This document shows, one piece after another, positions 31,549 to 40,548 of a DNA stretch of 64,000 nt; position 1 is the first letter of the stretch, and every line of letters starts with the position of its first letter. Under the pieces are notes generated by a model. It was not told the origin of the DNA. It was given only the letters and a program-made list of their open reading frames with translations, and did no database searches. Both the position numbers and the translations under genes were made by a program. This DNA is from Armatimonadaceae bacterium. GTDB taxonomy: Bacteria; Armatimonadota; Armatimonadia; Armatimonadales; Armatimonadaceae. The DNA is taken from assembly GCA_030446525.1 (NCBI GenBank), contig JAUJNC010000001.1:1-64000 (forward strand), read 5' to 3'.

Positions 31549-34058
31549 ACATCCTGCTCAAAGAGTTCCAGGAAGCGGGTGTTGACGAATTCGTGAAGCG
31601 GCTTCGCAAGGCCGCGCGGGATGCCCGCGACGGAGAGCTGCAGGCAGTCTCCCTCGCTTCCCCCACCGGTTCCGGCAAGACGGTGATGCTCATCGCGGCG
31701 ATCGAGCAGATCCTGCAGGGGGACGACGAAGCGCCCGCCGACCCCAACGCAACGTTCCTGTGGATCACCGACCAGCCAGAACTGAACCTCCAGACCCGGG
31801 ACAAGATGCTCGCCTTCTCCACCGTCCTCACCCCCGCTGCCCTCATCTCACTCGACACGGACTTTGACCAGGAGCAGCTCGGGTCCGGCAGAGTCTACTT
31901 CCTCAACACCCAGAAGCTCGGCAAAAATAGCCTACTCGTCGCTCCTGGTGACCGGCGGACGTGGACGCTCTGGGAAACCATTGCGAACACGGTGCGGGAG
32001 CGGCCAGGTTCCTTCTACGTCATCATCGACGAGGCGCACCGGGGTATGCAGTCGGCGCGAGACCGGAACGAGGCAAACTCCATCATCCAGAAGTTCATCT
32101 TTGGCTTCCCGGAGGAGATTCCCCCGATCCCGCTCATCGTCGGCATCTCGGCCACGCCGCAGCGCTTCACCGACCTGCTGCAGTCAGCGCAGCGCAGCAG
32201 CTCCCGCACCACCCGCGCAGTCACCATCGATCCAGCGGACGTTCGATCGTCCGGGCTCATCAAGGATGCCATCCAGTTCGTCCACCCTTCCGAGCAGCAG
32301 CCGTCCGACATGACGCTGCTGCGGGAAGCGGTGAAGTCCTGGCAGTCCTACAAGCGTCACTGGGCCACCTACTGCACTGCGCAGCATGAATCGACCATTG
32401 ACCCGATACTCACGGTGCAGGTGGAGGACGCGAGCGGCGATGGGGTGTCCAAGACCAACCTCGCCCTCGCCCTCTCCGTTATCGAGGCGGAAGCCGGGAA
32501 GCTGCCCGAGAAAGCCCTCGCCCACGCCTTCCAGGACCGAGCCGACCTGGAGATCACCGGTAGGCGGCTGCGCCACCTGCCTCCCTCTGAGATCCACGCC
32601 GACCCGGATGTGCAGATCGTGTTCTTCAAGTCGAGCCTGACGACCGGCTGGGACTGCCCCCGCGCCGAGGTCATGATGTCTTTCCGCACGGCGGCGGATG
32701 CCACCCACATCGCCCAGCTCGTGGGACGCATGGTGCGCACCCCCCTGGCCCGGCGCATCGACGCCGATGAGCACCTGAACACCGTCGCCCTCTACCTCCC
32801 CCACTACGACGCGGTAGGACTGAAGCGTGTCATCGAGAAGCTGACCGATCCCGGTTCGGACCTGGTCCCGCCGACCGAGGTGCGAACCGAGGCGGCGGCC
32901 ACCCTCACCCGGGCAGCGGGCACCGACACCCTGTTCTCCGCCCTCGCGGCGCTTCCGTCGTACAGCGTGCCGCGCGCCCCATCGGCGAACGAAACCCGGC
33001 GGCTCATGAAGCTCGGCCGGCACCTGTCCCGGGACGGGCTCTTGGCAGAAGCGCCGGAGAGAGCGACGGAGCTGCTGGTGGCCGCCATCGACGCGGCGTT
33101 CGCGCGGGTGCAGAACACGCCGTCCTTTAGAGCGATCGTGGAGGAGCGCGACACGTTAGATATTCGGCTCGTCTCCTACCTCTACGGTGACGAGGCACCC
33201 GAAGGGGGCGAGGCACGGCAGATCCCCGTCTCGCCCGAGAACGTGACCGACCTGTTCGAGACGGCGGGTCGCAAGATCGGTGAGGGGCTCCATAAGGAGT
33301 GGTGGCGCCGGCGCATCGAAACCGGGAAGGTGGCCCCGAGCCGCGCCAAGCTCGAACTCGTCGCCCTGGCCACCCCCGATTTGAAGCGCGACCTGGACGC
33401 CGCAGCGAAGCAGCAGGCACGAACGTGGTTCACACTGTACCGGGAGGGCATCCGGAACCTCACGGAAACCAAGCGGCAGGCGTACGCGGAGATCCAGGGG
33501 CTCGCGAGTGAGCCGGAGGTAGAGTCGCTCGTCTACCCCGAGGTGATCGAGGCGAAGATCGAGGGGGAGATGTGGCCGAAGCACCTGTACGTGAATGACC
33601 AAGGACAGTACCCGGCGAACCTGAACAGGTGGGAAACGCCGGTAATAAAGGCGGAGCTGAAGCGGGGCGACCTACTCGGCTGGCTGCGGATCAACCCGCG
33701 CAAGTCCTGGGCCCTAACGATCCCCTACCGGGTGGGTGGGGCGGACGGGCGGGCGAAACCCGTGTACGTTGACTTCCTCATCCTGCGCGAGGGTAGAGAG
33801 GGGCCGGTTGTCGACATCATCGACCCGCACAACCCAAACCTCGGCGACGCCGCCGATAAGCTGGTGGGGCTCGCGCAGTACGCCGAGCTGCACGGGGACA
33901 GCTTCGGGCGCATCGAATCCATCATCCTGGACGGCGACGACATCCGCCGCCTGAACCTGCAAGACAGGGAGATTCGGGAGCAGGCGAAGAAGGTGCGGAC
34001 GAGCGCGGAGGTGCTCCGCCTGTTCGAGGAAGCCGCGGTTACTTTGCCGACCGGGTAA
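31545..34058 (+). CDS. res: Type III-like restriction helicase-nuclease (Res)
   Basis: An 837-residue superfamily 2 helicase. Walker A SPTGSGKT is at 39-46, DEAH (VIIDEAHRG) near 160, SAT (GISATPQRF) near 200 and motif VI LVGRMVRTP near 390-400. The C-terminal 90 residues contain VYVDFLILREG and VVDIIDPHNP, in the place where type III Res proteins carry PD-(D/E)XK. The canonical E-x-K is not evident, so nuclease activity is uncertain. It is translationally coupled to mod. Its 3' end is duplicated, in decayed form, at 40208. Confidence 0.85.
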   Translation: MNILLKEFQEAGVDEFVKRLRKAARDARDGELQAVSLASPTGSGKTVMLIAAIEQILQGDDEAPADPNATFLWITDQPELNLQTRDKMLAFSTVLTPAALISLDTDFDQEQLGSGRVYFLNTQKLGKNSLLVAPGDRRTWTLWETIANTVRERPGSFYVIIDEAHRGMQSARDRNEANSIIQKFIFGFPEEIPPIPLIVGISATPQRFTDLLQSAQRSSSRTTRAVTIDPADVRSSGLIKDAIQFVHPSEQQPSDMTLLREAVKSWQSYKRHWATYCTAQHESTIDPILTVQVEDASGDGVSKTNLALALSVIEAEAGKLPEKALAHAFQDRADLEITGRRLRHLPPSEIHADPDVQIVFFKSSLTTGWDCPRAEVMMSFRTAADATHIAQLVGRMVRTPLARRIDADEHLNTVALYLPHYDAVGLKRVIEKLTDPGSDLVPPTEVRTEAAATLTRAAGTDTLFSALAALPSYSVPRAPSANETRRLMKLGRHLSRDGLLAEAPERATELLVAAIDAAFARVQNTPSFRAIVEERDTLDIRLVSYLYGDEAPEGGEARQIPVSPENVTDLFETAGRKIGEGLHKEWWRRRIETGKVAPSRAKLELVALATPDLKRDLDAAAKQQARTWFTLYREGIRNLTETKRQAYAEIQGLASEPEVESLVYPEVIEAKIEGEMWPKHLYVNDQGQYPANLNRWETPVIKAELKRGDLLGWLRINPRKSWALTIPYRVGGADGRAKPVYVDFLILREGREGPVVDIIDPHNPNLGDAADKLVGLAQYAELHGDSFGRIESIILDGDDIRRLNLQDREIREQAKKVRTSAEVLRLFEEAAVTLPTG

Positions 34059-34089
34059 CGGAGGTAAATGTAGCCGTCCTTAAGCTTTA

Positions 34090-34324
34090 GAGGGTGTTAT
34101 GAACTTTTCTGCCTCATCTGCTGTTAGCAGCTAGCATTTTCTTTTATCCTGATCGCTAGGCTGAGCAGCTGTACAATTCTGGTTCTACGCTCTACGCTTA
34201 CGCGACGCTGATTATCTTGTCATTTAACGAATCGGAACAGCAGAAATCGTTTCGCGCAACGCTGTTTTCTGCCTTTTCTGCGTCGTTGTGACAAAATGCA
34301 AAAAACCGAGTTCATAACACCGTC
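34090..34324. mobile_element. 235-bp MITE with 16-bp inverted ends and 9-bp target duplication
   Basis: The left end GAGGGTGTTATGAACT (34090-34105) and the inverted right end (34309-34324) differ at one position. TAAGCTTTA flanks both sides (34081-34089 and 34325-34333). There is no coding frame inside. It sits between res and the GHKL ATPase gene. This is a non-autonomous transposon with intact ends; the parent transposase is not in the window. Confidence 0.8.
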
Positions 34325-34361
34325 TAAGCTTTAGTCACCTGTGGGAAATTAGTAGATCACC

Positions 34362-35267
34362 ATGGCTACGTTCCGACTGGAACTTCCAGAAAACTGGGTC
34401 CGGGCTGACGCGATGGAGCGGGCATTACTCCGAGCTGGTGAACCGCACGCTATCGCGTATGATTCAGCCTTGTTCCTGTTGCCAGTGGGCTGTAAGGTGA
34501 TGATCGACGCGGGAACGCGCCTTCTGTCGCTCGCAAACCAACTGGCACATCGCGGGCGGCAGGTCACTCTCGAGTTTGTCGAGGGAGAGGATGGCGTCAT
34601 GGGTTACCTAAACCGTCTTGGCTTCTTCGACCTCCTCCATCCATCGATCAAGACCATACCTGACCCGCCCGCCGAGTCAACTTACAAGGGATCGAATCCT
34701 TCCGTGGTAGAGTTCCTGCCGATTTCCCCATTGGAGCAGGACCGCAGTATACCCCAACGTTTAGAGCATGCCCTTGAGGGTGCCTGCCGAGGGCGAACTG
34801 ACATATCGACGCTTGGCCATGCCGCGTATACGGTGTTTGCGGAACTGATCGATAACATTTTCGTGCACAGCGAAACGGAAGTGGACGGCTATGCCGCCCT
34901 GCAGGTCTACCCGAGGGGAGGAAGGGTGCTGGTGGCGGTATCTGACAGCGGGCGCGGTATCCTAGCCACGATCCGGCCTGCACTGCAGGATACCCCGCTA
35001 GAGCTTCTGTCTGACCCGGAACTCATCGTCCATATGTTCAACACTGGTATTTCCCGCGATGGCGCAGAGTGTGGGTGCGGTCTCCATCGATGTGCTGAAA
35101 ACGCCCTGAAGTACCGGGCAAAGCTGTTCCTCCGTTTGCCGACTTCCAGCCTGCACTTGGTCCCTGGCGGCGGAGTGTACCGCCGTCGGGATATGGCTTA
35201 CTACCAGACCGACCTGCCTTTGCTCCACGGAACCCACATCGCCTTTGAATTTCAACTTGACAGTTGA
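34362..35267 (+). CDS. STAS-like + GHKL ATP-binding protein
   Basis: A 301-residue protein. Residues 1-95 form a STAS-like alpha/beta domain. Residues 130-300 are a GHKL/HATPase domain with N-box ELIDN (161-165), G1 box DSGRGI (195-200) and a glycine-rich GCGLH lid. Such fusions bind ATP without being classical histidine kinases; there is no phospho-acceptor His domain. It is immediately followed by a STAS-like/wHTH protein gene. The pair recurs in predicted conflict systems and may sense and signal infection (inference). Confidence 0.7.
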   Translation: MATFRLELPENWVRADAMERALLRAGEPHAIAYDSALFLLPVGCKVMIDAGTRLLSLANQLAHRGRQVTLEFVEGEDGVMGYLNRLGFFDLLHPSIKTIPDPPAESTYKGSNPSVVEFLPISPLEQDRSIPQRLEHALEGACRGRTDISTLGHAAYTVFAELIDNIFVHSETEVDGYAALQVYPRGGRVLVAVSDSGRGILATIRPALQDTPLELLSDPELIVHMFNTGISRDGAECGCGLHRCAENALKYRAKLFLRLPTSSLHLVPGGGVYRRRDMAYYQTDLPLLHGTHIAFEFQLDS

Positions 35268-35293
35268 AAGGAATATCTGGTTTAATACTATTC

Positions 35294-35845
35294 ATGAAGC
35301 AGAGTACAGCGACAATCCGCTTGCGCGAGAGCATGGACCGCGACGATGGGTGGGGCCGAACCGAAGGGCGAGAGGTGTTCGATCGCCTCCTTGCCATCGT
35401 AGATGCGAACCCGGAGGTCGCCTTGTTTCGCATCTCGCTCGCGGGCGTCAGACGCACGGATGCATCCTTTCCTCGCGAGAGCGTGGCGGAACTGGCGAAG
35501 CGTTTCCGTGGGAAGAAGGGCTTCTGCTTGGTGGAGGTTGAGGACGCTGATCTGCTCGACAACTGGGACGCGGCGGCCAACAAGAAAGAGCAGCCGCTCC
35601 TCGTCTGGTACAGTCGTGGCCGTCGCCTGCTGGGCCCGGCACCGTCGGAAGGGTTGCGAGCGCTCTTTGACTTCGTGGCTGACCGGTCAGGCACAACAAC
35701 GAGCGAGGCGGCAACAGTGCTCGGCTTGAATGTACCGAACGCGAGCAATAAGCTCAAGGCTCTGTGGGAGCAGGGCTACGTGCTCCGGCGCGAGCGCGTG
35801 GCAGCGACAGGAGGTATTGAGTTCGAGTACCTTGTTCCAAGGTAA
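35294..35845 (+). CDS. STAS-like (DUF4325-type) + winged-helix protein
   Basis: A 183-residue protein. Residues 20-110 look like the DUF4325/STAS-like domain (FRISLAGVRRTDASFPRESV). Residues 130-183 form a winged helix (TTSEAATVLGLNVPNASNKL). The ATG at 35294 is preferred; a TTG at 35264 would overlap the GHKL gene, and neither has a good ribosome-binding site. It is probably the partner of the preceding ATPase, and the wHTH suggests DNA binding or local regulation. Confidence 0.65.
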   Translation: MKQSTATIRLRESMDRDDGWGRTEGREVFDRLLAIVDANPEVALFRISLAGVRRTDASFPRESVAELAKRFRGKKGFCLVEVEDADLLDNWDAAANKKEQPLLVWYSRGRRLLGPAPSEGLRALFDFVADRSGTTTSEAATVLGLNVPNASNKLKALWEQGYVLRRERVAATGGIEFEYLVPR

Positions 35846-35917
35846 GCCCTTTTTTTACTTTCAGGTTTATTGTGTTTAATGAACGAGTATAACCAGATAA
35901 CAGTGTGGAGTAAGACA

Positions 35918-37054
35918 ATGCACAAAGTAACTTTCTTTCCCATTGACAACGCCGACTGCTGCCGGATCGATCTTGCCGGCGGCGAGAAGCTCCTCTTCGA
36001 CTACTGCCACCGCCGCAATCCCAATGACCCGAGCGACAAACGCATAAACCTTGCGCAGGTGCTCAAAGACGACCTTCTGGCCGCGCAACGCCTGAACTAC
36101 GACGTAGTAACCATCACCCACCTCGACGACGACCACATCCACGGCGCGAGCACGTTCTTCTACTTCCAGCACGATAGCGAACTCCAAGGGAGCGGAAGGG
36201 TAAAAATCGACACCCTGTGGGTACCCGCTGCGGTCATCTTGGAGGATAAGTGCGACACGGAGGACACCATCGCCATTCAGGAGGAGGCTCGCTACCGGCT
36301 CAAGAAGAAGCGTGGCATCCGCGTCTTCTCCCGTCCGGAGATGCTCGAAGCCTGGCTCAAGGAGCAACGAATGACCCTCGATGAGGTGCGCCACCTCATT
36401 ACCGACGCCGGACAACTAGTGCCGGGTTGGACTAAGGAGGAGCAAGGGGTGGAGTTCTTCATCCACTCCCCGTTCGCTTCACGCCTTGACAACGGCGGAA
36501 TCCTCGACCGCAATAACGACGCCATCTTCCTGCAGGCGACCTTCCTGGAGGGTGGAACGGAAACCCGGCTGATCCTGAGCGCTGATGTGGACAGTGACGT
36601 CATCGAATCGATCGTCCGGATGACGCGCGACGTGAAGAAGCGACCGGAGCGACTTGCCTGGGACATCAACAACGTGCCGCACCACAGCAGCTACCGGTCG
36701 CTCAACAAGGATGATAAGGGCAAAAACAAGACCGTGCCGCCGGAGAGGGTGGACTGGCTCTACCGGCAGGGTGGCACCAGAGGGTACTTAGTCTCCACGA
36801 GCAAGCCCATCCCCTCGGATGACAGCGACGACCAGCCTCCTCACCCCCAGGCGGCCGCCTACTACGAGGAGCGGGCAGATGCCATCTCCGGCGAATACAA
36901 GGTCACCATGGCGTACCCGACCACCACTAAGCCAGAGGAGATGGTCTTCGAGATCACCGGCTCCGGAGCGACCTTGAAGAAGCGATCTTCCAGTACCGCC
37001 AGTGCCGGAATTATCGGCAGCACTGCGCCGCGCGCAGGAGCAGCCGAGCTATGA
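35918..37054 (+). CDS. Metallo-beta-lactamase-fold hydrolase (ComEC-like)
   Basis: A 378-residue protein of the MBL superfamily. The metal motif HLDDDHIHG at residues 68-76 matches the H-x-D-x-D-H of ComEC/Rec2-type members. Further ligands are likely in SADVDSD and NVPHHSSYRS. The ATG at 35918 has GGAG at 8 nt and is preferred over upstream starts. The gene overlaps the E2-E1-JAB gene by 4 nt. Linkage of an MBL protein with E1/JAB genes has been described in comparative genomics of prokaryotic ubiquitin-like systems. A hydrolase for a conjugate, nucleic acid or nucleotide signal is conceivable. Confidence 0.8.
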   Translation: MHKVTFFPIDNADCCRIDLAGGEKLLFDYCHRRNPNDPSDKRINLAQVLKDDLLAAQRLNYDVVTITHLDDDHIHGASTFFYFQHDSELQGSGRVKIDTLWVPAAVILEDKCDTEDTIAIQEEARYRLKKKRGIRVFSRPEMLEAWLKEQRMTLDEVRHLITDAGQLVPGWTKEEQGVEFFIHSPFASRLDNGGILDRNNDAIFLQATFLEGGTETRLILSADVDSDVIESIVRMTRDVKKRPERLAWDINNVPHHSSYRSLNKDDKGKNKTVPPERVDWLYRQGGTRGYLVSTSKPIPSDDSDDQPPHPQAAAYYEERADAISGEYKVTMAYPTTTKPEEMVFEITGSGATLKKRSSSTASAGIIGSTAPRAGAAEL

Positions 37055-39318
37055 GCAATGCCGATTACGAGGATCTTGCCGGCGACCCGGTTACTCCTGA
37101 AGGTCTGTGTATCCCAAAGGCGCAGGCCCTCGCGCAACTTCTCTTCTCCGACGCACCCTACCCGTTCGTCAAACCAGCAGGGTGCCGTGTAGTAGCGAAG
37201 GAGGGCGAGGTATACCGGGAAATCATCATCTTCGACGTCGATGTCTCGCTAAGCCAGCGGCCGGTTCACGGCATCCAGCGGGTCGAGCATATCGCCGCCG
37301 TCTTCCGCGAGGACGACCGGTTTCCCCCCGAGGCACTGGCACTGCGCAGAGACTTTCCCGAGGTTCCGCATCTCAACATAATCCCCTGGGAGCGACCCAA
37401 GAGCCTGTGCCTCTCCGACCAGCCGTACTCGGAGGTCCGGCTGCGGTGGACGGCGTCCAAGTTTGTGGAGAGCATCCGCACCTGGCTGGCGTTAACGGCA
37501 GAAGGGGTGCTCCATCAGGAAGACCAGCCACTGGAGCCACTGCTAAGCGGGGTGGAGACCAAGATCATCCTGCCCGCAGATCTCTTCGCAGAAGGCAGCA
37601 AACCAGAGCCCCTCTTCTGCTATGCAATTGCTCCAGTGCGCGAGGGAGCGGAGCTACAGGTGATTATCGCCAGGCGGGAGAATACCCGGCCCGGTGGCAA
37701 GGACGCTCACGCTTTCACAGCCATTCCTATTAGCGTCGACGCCCCTATGACACACGGAGTAATACGCTGGCAACCCGCCAACATCCAGGAGTTGCACGCC
37801 TTTCTAGAGAGAGCTGGGTTCGATCTATGCTCTTACCTGCGCTACCGCCTGCGCTCCTGGGACGGCGACCGGGCGATGCTGGACACCCGGCCGATCTTCG
37901 TGGTCGCGATCCTCAAGCGGCGGACAGATGCTGGACCTATCGAGGCCGTGGAAACATGGGCATTTTTCGCAGACCGATCGTTGGGCGAGGTTGGGGAAGC
38001 GGTCGGGGTACTTGGGAAGTACGAGGAAAGCTGGGGGTTGATGTTTGAGGCAGACACGTCGAGCCAAGGTGAGGACGTTCGGCTTCAGCTGTTACTGCCT
38101 TACTATCACCTTTCGAGGGCATCTGCCGCGCAGTACAACGGGCAGTCGAAGCGATTCGGCGGGAAGGTCGTAGCCGTTGGCATGGGCGCGTTAGGGTCCC
38201 AGGTTTTCGATAACCTCCTGCGGTCTGGGTTCGCGGAATGGACGATCGTCGACAATGATCACCTTCTGCCGCACAACCTCGCCCGTCACGAACTGCATGG
38301 CATGTACATCGGGCACCCCAAGGTCATTTCCCTTGCCGCTCAGGCCAACCAAACTGTAGACGGGCCGCCTGTCGTGTTACCCTTGGTAGCGGACGTTCTC
38401 GATCCGCAGGATCAGGCACAAGCACTCGACGCCGCTATTCGAGAGGCAGAGATAGTGCTGGACATGTCTGCGTCGGTCGCCGTGGCTCGGCACTTGGCAC
38501 GCGACCGTGACGCCGCCACTGCCAGGCGTATCTCCCTGTTTCTCAATCCTACTGGTACTGATTTGGTACTGCTGGCAGAGGATGCGGGGCGGCAGTACCA
38601 CTTGGACGCGTTGGAGATGCAGTACTACCGAGCCGTCGTATCGGAACCCGACCTGACTAGCCATTTACATTTCAGCGAGGGTCGCCTGCGGTATGGCCGC
38701 TCGTGCCGCGACACAAGCCAGACGTTGTCGCAAGAGCAGGTGGCGCTCCACGCGGCTATTGGCAGTCGCGCTTTGCGCAGGGTAGAGGCAGAACCAGACA
38801 CTGCAGTCATCCGGGTTTGGCGGACAGACAGCCCTGATCTTTCAGTGCGGCTCGTTACGATTCCACCCGCGCCTGTCGTGGAGGAGCGGATCGGAGAATG
38901 GACGCTCTGCACTGACGAACACTTCCTGCATAAAGTCCGGAGCCAGCGTCGGGAGCGGCTACCGAATGAGACCGGCGGCGTGCTAATCGGCTCGTTCGAT
39001 ATGGAGAGGAGGATCGTTTACGTGGCGGATGCCCTTCCCTTGCCGCCAGATAGCATCGAGCACCCGACGCTGTACATCCGCGGCCATGTGGGCCTCCGGG
39101 AGGAAGTCGGGCGGATCAGCGGCCTTACCGCCGGCAGGCTCGAGTACGTTGGCGAGTGGCACAGCCACCCGCCCGGTTTCAGCTCCGCTTGCAGCGACGA
39201 TGACCGGATGCTGTTCGGCTGGCTTAAGGAGGAGATCGCACAGGACGGCCACCCGCCGGTAATGCTGATAATCGCAGAGGTGGAGTGCCGGTGGCATGTA
39301 GCGAGCCTGCCGTTGTAA
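37051..39318 (+). CDS. E2-E1-JAB triple-fusion protein
   Basis: A 755-residue fusion. Residues 50-165 resemble an E2 conjugating domain with candidate catalytic Cys120 (RPKSLCLSD). Residues 365-540 form an E1/ThiF adenylating Rossmann domain with GMGALGS (377-383) and Asp401. Residues 625-755 are a JAB/MPN isopeptidase with Glu640 (NETGGVLIG) and the metal motif EWHSHPPGF followed by an Asp cluster at 716-718. One chain thus has activating, conjugating and deconjugating parts. No ubiquitin-like gene is visible beside it. It overlaps the MBL gene, and a membrane protein follows. Antiviral function is inference from context. Confidence 0.85.
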   Translation: MSNADYEDLAGDPVTPEGLCIPKAQALAQLLFSDAPYPFVKPAGCRVVAKEGEVYREIIIFDVDVSLSQRPVHGIQRVEHIAAVFREDDRFPPEALALRRDFPEVPHLNIIPWERPKSLCLSDQPYSEVRLRWTASKFVESIRTWLALTAEGVLHQEDQPLEPLLSGVETKIILPADLFAEGSKPEPLFCYAIAPVREGAELQVIIARRENTRPGGKDAHAFTAIPISVDAPMTHGVIRWQPANIQELHAFLERAGFDLCSYLRYRLRSWDGDRAMLDTRPIFVVAILKRRTDAGPIEAVETWAFFADRSLGEVGEAVGVLGKYEESWGLMFEADTSSQGEDVRLQLLLPYYHLSRASAAQYNGQSKRFGGKVVAVGMGALGSQVFDNLLRSGFAEWTIVDNDHLLPHNLARHELHGMYIGHPKVISLAAQANQTVDGPPVVLPLVADVLDPQDQAQALDAAIREAEIVLDMSASVAVARHLARDRDAATARRISLFLNPTGTDLVLLAEDAGRQYHLDALEMQYYRAVVSEPDLTSHLHFSEGRLRYGRSCRDTSQTLSQEQVALHAAIGSRALRRVEAEPDTAVIRVWRTDSPDLSVRLVTIPPAPVVEERIGEWTLCTDEHFLHKVRSQRRERLPNETGGVLIGSFDMERRIVYVADALPLPPDSIEHPTLYIRGHVGLREEVGRISGLTAGRLEYVGEWHSHPPGFSSACSDDDRMLFGWLKEEIAQDGHPPVMLIIAEVECRWHVASLPL

Positions 39319-39381
39319 TAGTGCGAAAAATCAAAGTCTTTTGACCAGAACCGGTACATCTTAGTCCTAAAGCAGTAATAT

Positions 39382-40080
39382 ATGAACTTCGAGAAGATCA
39401 GCGTAACGATCTACGACATCCTGGGTTACATCCTGCCAGGTTTCGTCGTACTCTTTGCCATATCGCTGATTGAGGCGACCTTTTTGCGTAGCCATGTGCT
39501 GTACCTAGAGAGGCTTGCCCACAACCCAGTCATCGCCACCGTGATCGCTTACTTCCTAGGCCAGGTATCCCACGCCATCGCATCCTGGCTCAAGGTGAAG
39601 CGGAGGGTCTGGTTCACGGACGAGAAGAACCGGCTGAGCAAGCCGGTGCTGGCCCGCACTGAGGAAGAGCTCCGCGCCTTCTATGGCATAAATCTGACGG
39701 ACGGCTGCTTCCTGAACACGCTCGAGATGTACCAGTTGGCCGAGGGGTACGTGGCCGTTTCCGGCGGTTTCTCCGACCGGGCTGTTTACCTGGCTCGCGA
39801 GGGGTTTGCCAAGGCAGGCATGGTGGCGATGTTCTTCCTGTTCGGGACTTTGGTCTCCTGTGCCGTTAGCGGTGGGGCTGTTGTCCGCCTCAGCAGCTCG
39901 CCGTCGGACATGGTGGAGCTATCGTGGATTGGTACTGCCTCCTGCGCTCTGCTCGTGATCTGGATGGCGCTCATCTTCCGACGACAGTTCCTGTTCTTCA
40001 GCCGGTTGAAGAACAACTATACGCTCTTGGCGTTCCTTGCCTATCGTCTAAAGGAAGCTACTGCCAAAGAGAAGAGATAA
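39382..40080 (+). CDS. Four-helix membrane protein of the E1/JAB operon
   Basis: A 232-residue protein with four predicted membrane helices (about 12-32, 46-66, 142-165 and 180-200) and a 75-residue cytosolic segment between the pairs. No family recognised. It lies 63 bp after the E2-E1-JAB gene in the same direction with no terminator between. Position and topology suggest a membrane partner or effector of that system; no catalytic motif is seen. Confidence 0.6.
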   Translation: MNFEKISVTIYDILGYILPGFVVLFAISLIEATFLRSHVLYLERLAHNPVIATVIAYFLGQVSHAIASWLKVKRRVWFTDEKNRLSKPVLARTEEELRAFYGINLTDGCFLNTLEMYQLAEGYVAVSGGFSDRAVYLAREGFAKAGMVAMFFLFGTLVSCAVSGGAVVRLSSSPSDMVELSWIGTASCALLVIWMALIFRRQFLFFSRLKNNYTLLAFLAYRLKEATAKEKR

Positions 40081-40207
40081 ACGTCGTCACCTCATTCGGC
40101 CCGCCATATTCTTCTACTCCGCGCCCAACACATCGGCAACGATCGCGATCGTACTTAGCTGGGAGTGCCATATTGAAGGGAATCCTGGTGCTCACCGCTT
40201 CCATAGT

Positions 40208-40372
40208 GAGATGTAGCCGAAGCACCTGTATCTGGGTGACCAGGGCTAGTACCCGGCGAACTTGAACTTGCCGGAAACGACGGTGATGCGGGCGGTGCTG
40301 ATGAAGGTGCCAACCAGCATGGAGATGCTACGCCTGTTCAAGGAAGCCGCGGTTCCCCTGCCGACCGGGTAG
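40208..40372 (+). pseudogene. Decayed copy of the res 3' end
   Basis: The plus strand reads PKHLYLGDQG, a stop, then YPANLN. After an internal deletion of roughly 390 bp it reads LRLFKEAAVPLPTG and a stop. This parallels res residues starting at PKHLYVNDQG and the res end LRLFEEAAVTLPTG. Identity is clearly below 100%, so it is a diverged remnant and not a recent duplication. Confidence 0.7.
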
Positions 40373-40548
40373 CAGCGGTCATCAATGTTGCTGCTGGAAA
40401 AGCACATTATCGTGCTCAACTTTTTGTTGCCCATGGGCAACATCCCGTGCCGACCAAGAGCACACCGGCGCGCTCCTGGTGGACTCCACGCGGGGGTCGG
40501 CGTCCCCAAGTCGGGACGAGGCAAGGTTGTCTTTGTCGGCCCCGCGCC

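Noticed and set aside
37051..39318. A hidden ubiquitin-like domain inside the E2-E1-JAB protein
   Set aside because: The segments between E2, E1 and JAB (165-365 and 540-625) show no recognisable beta-grasp pattern or C-terminal Gly; left as a question and not called.
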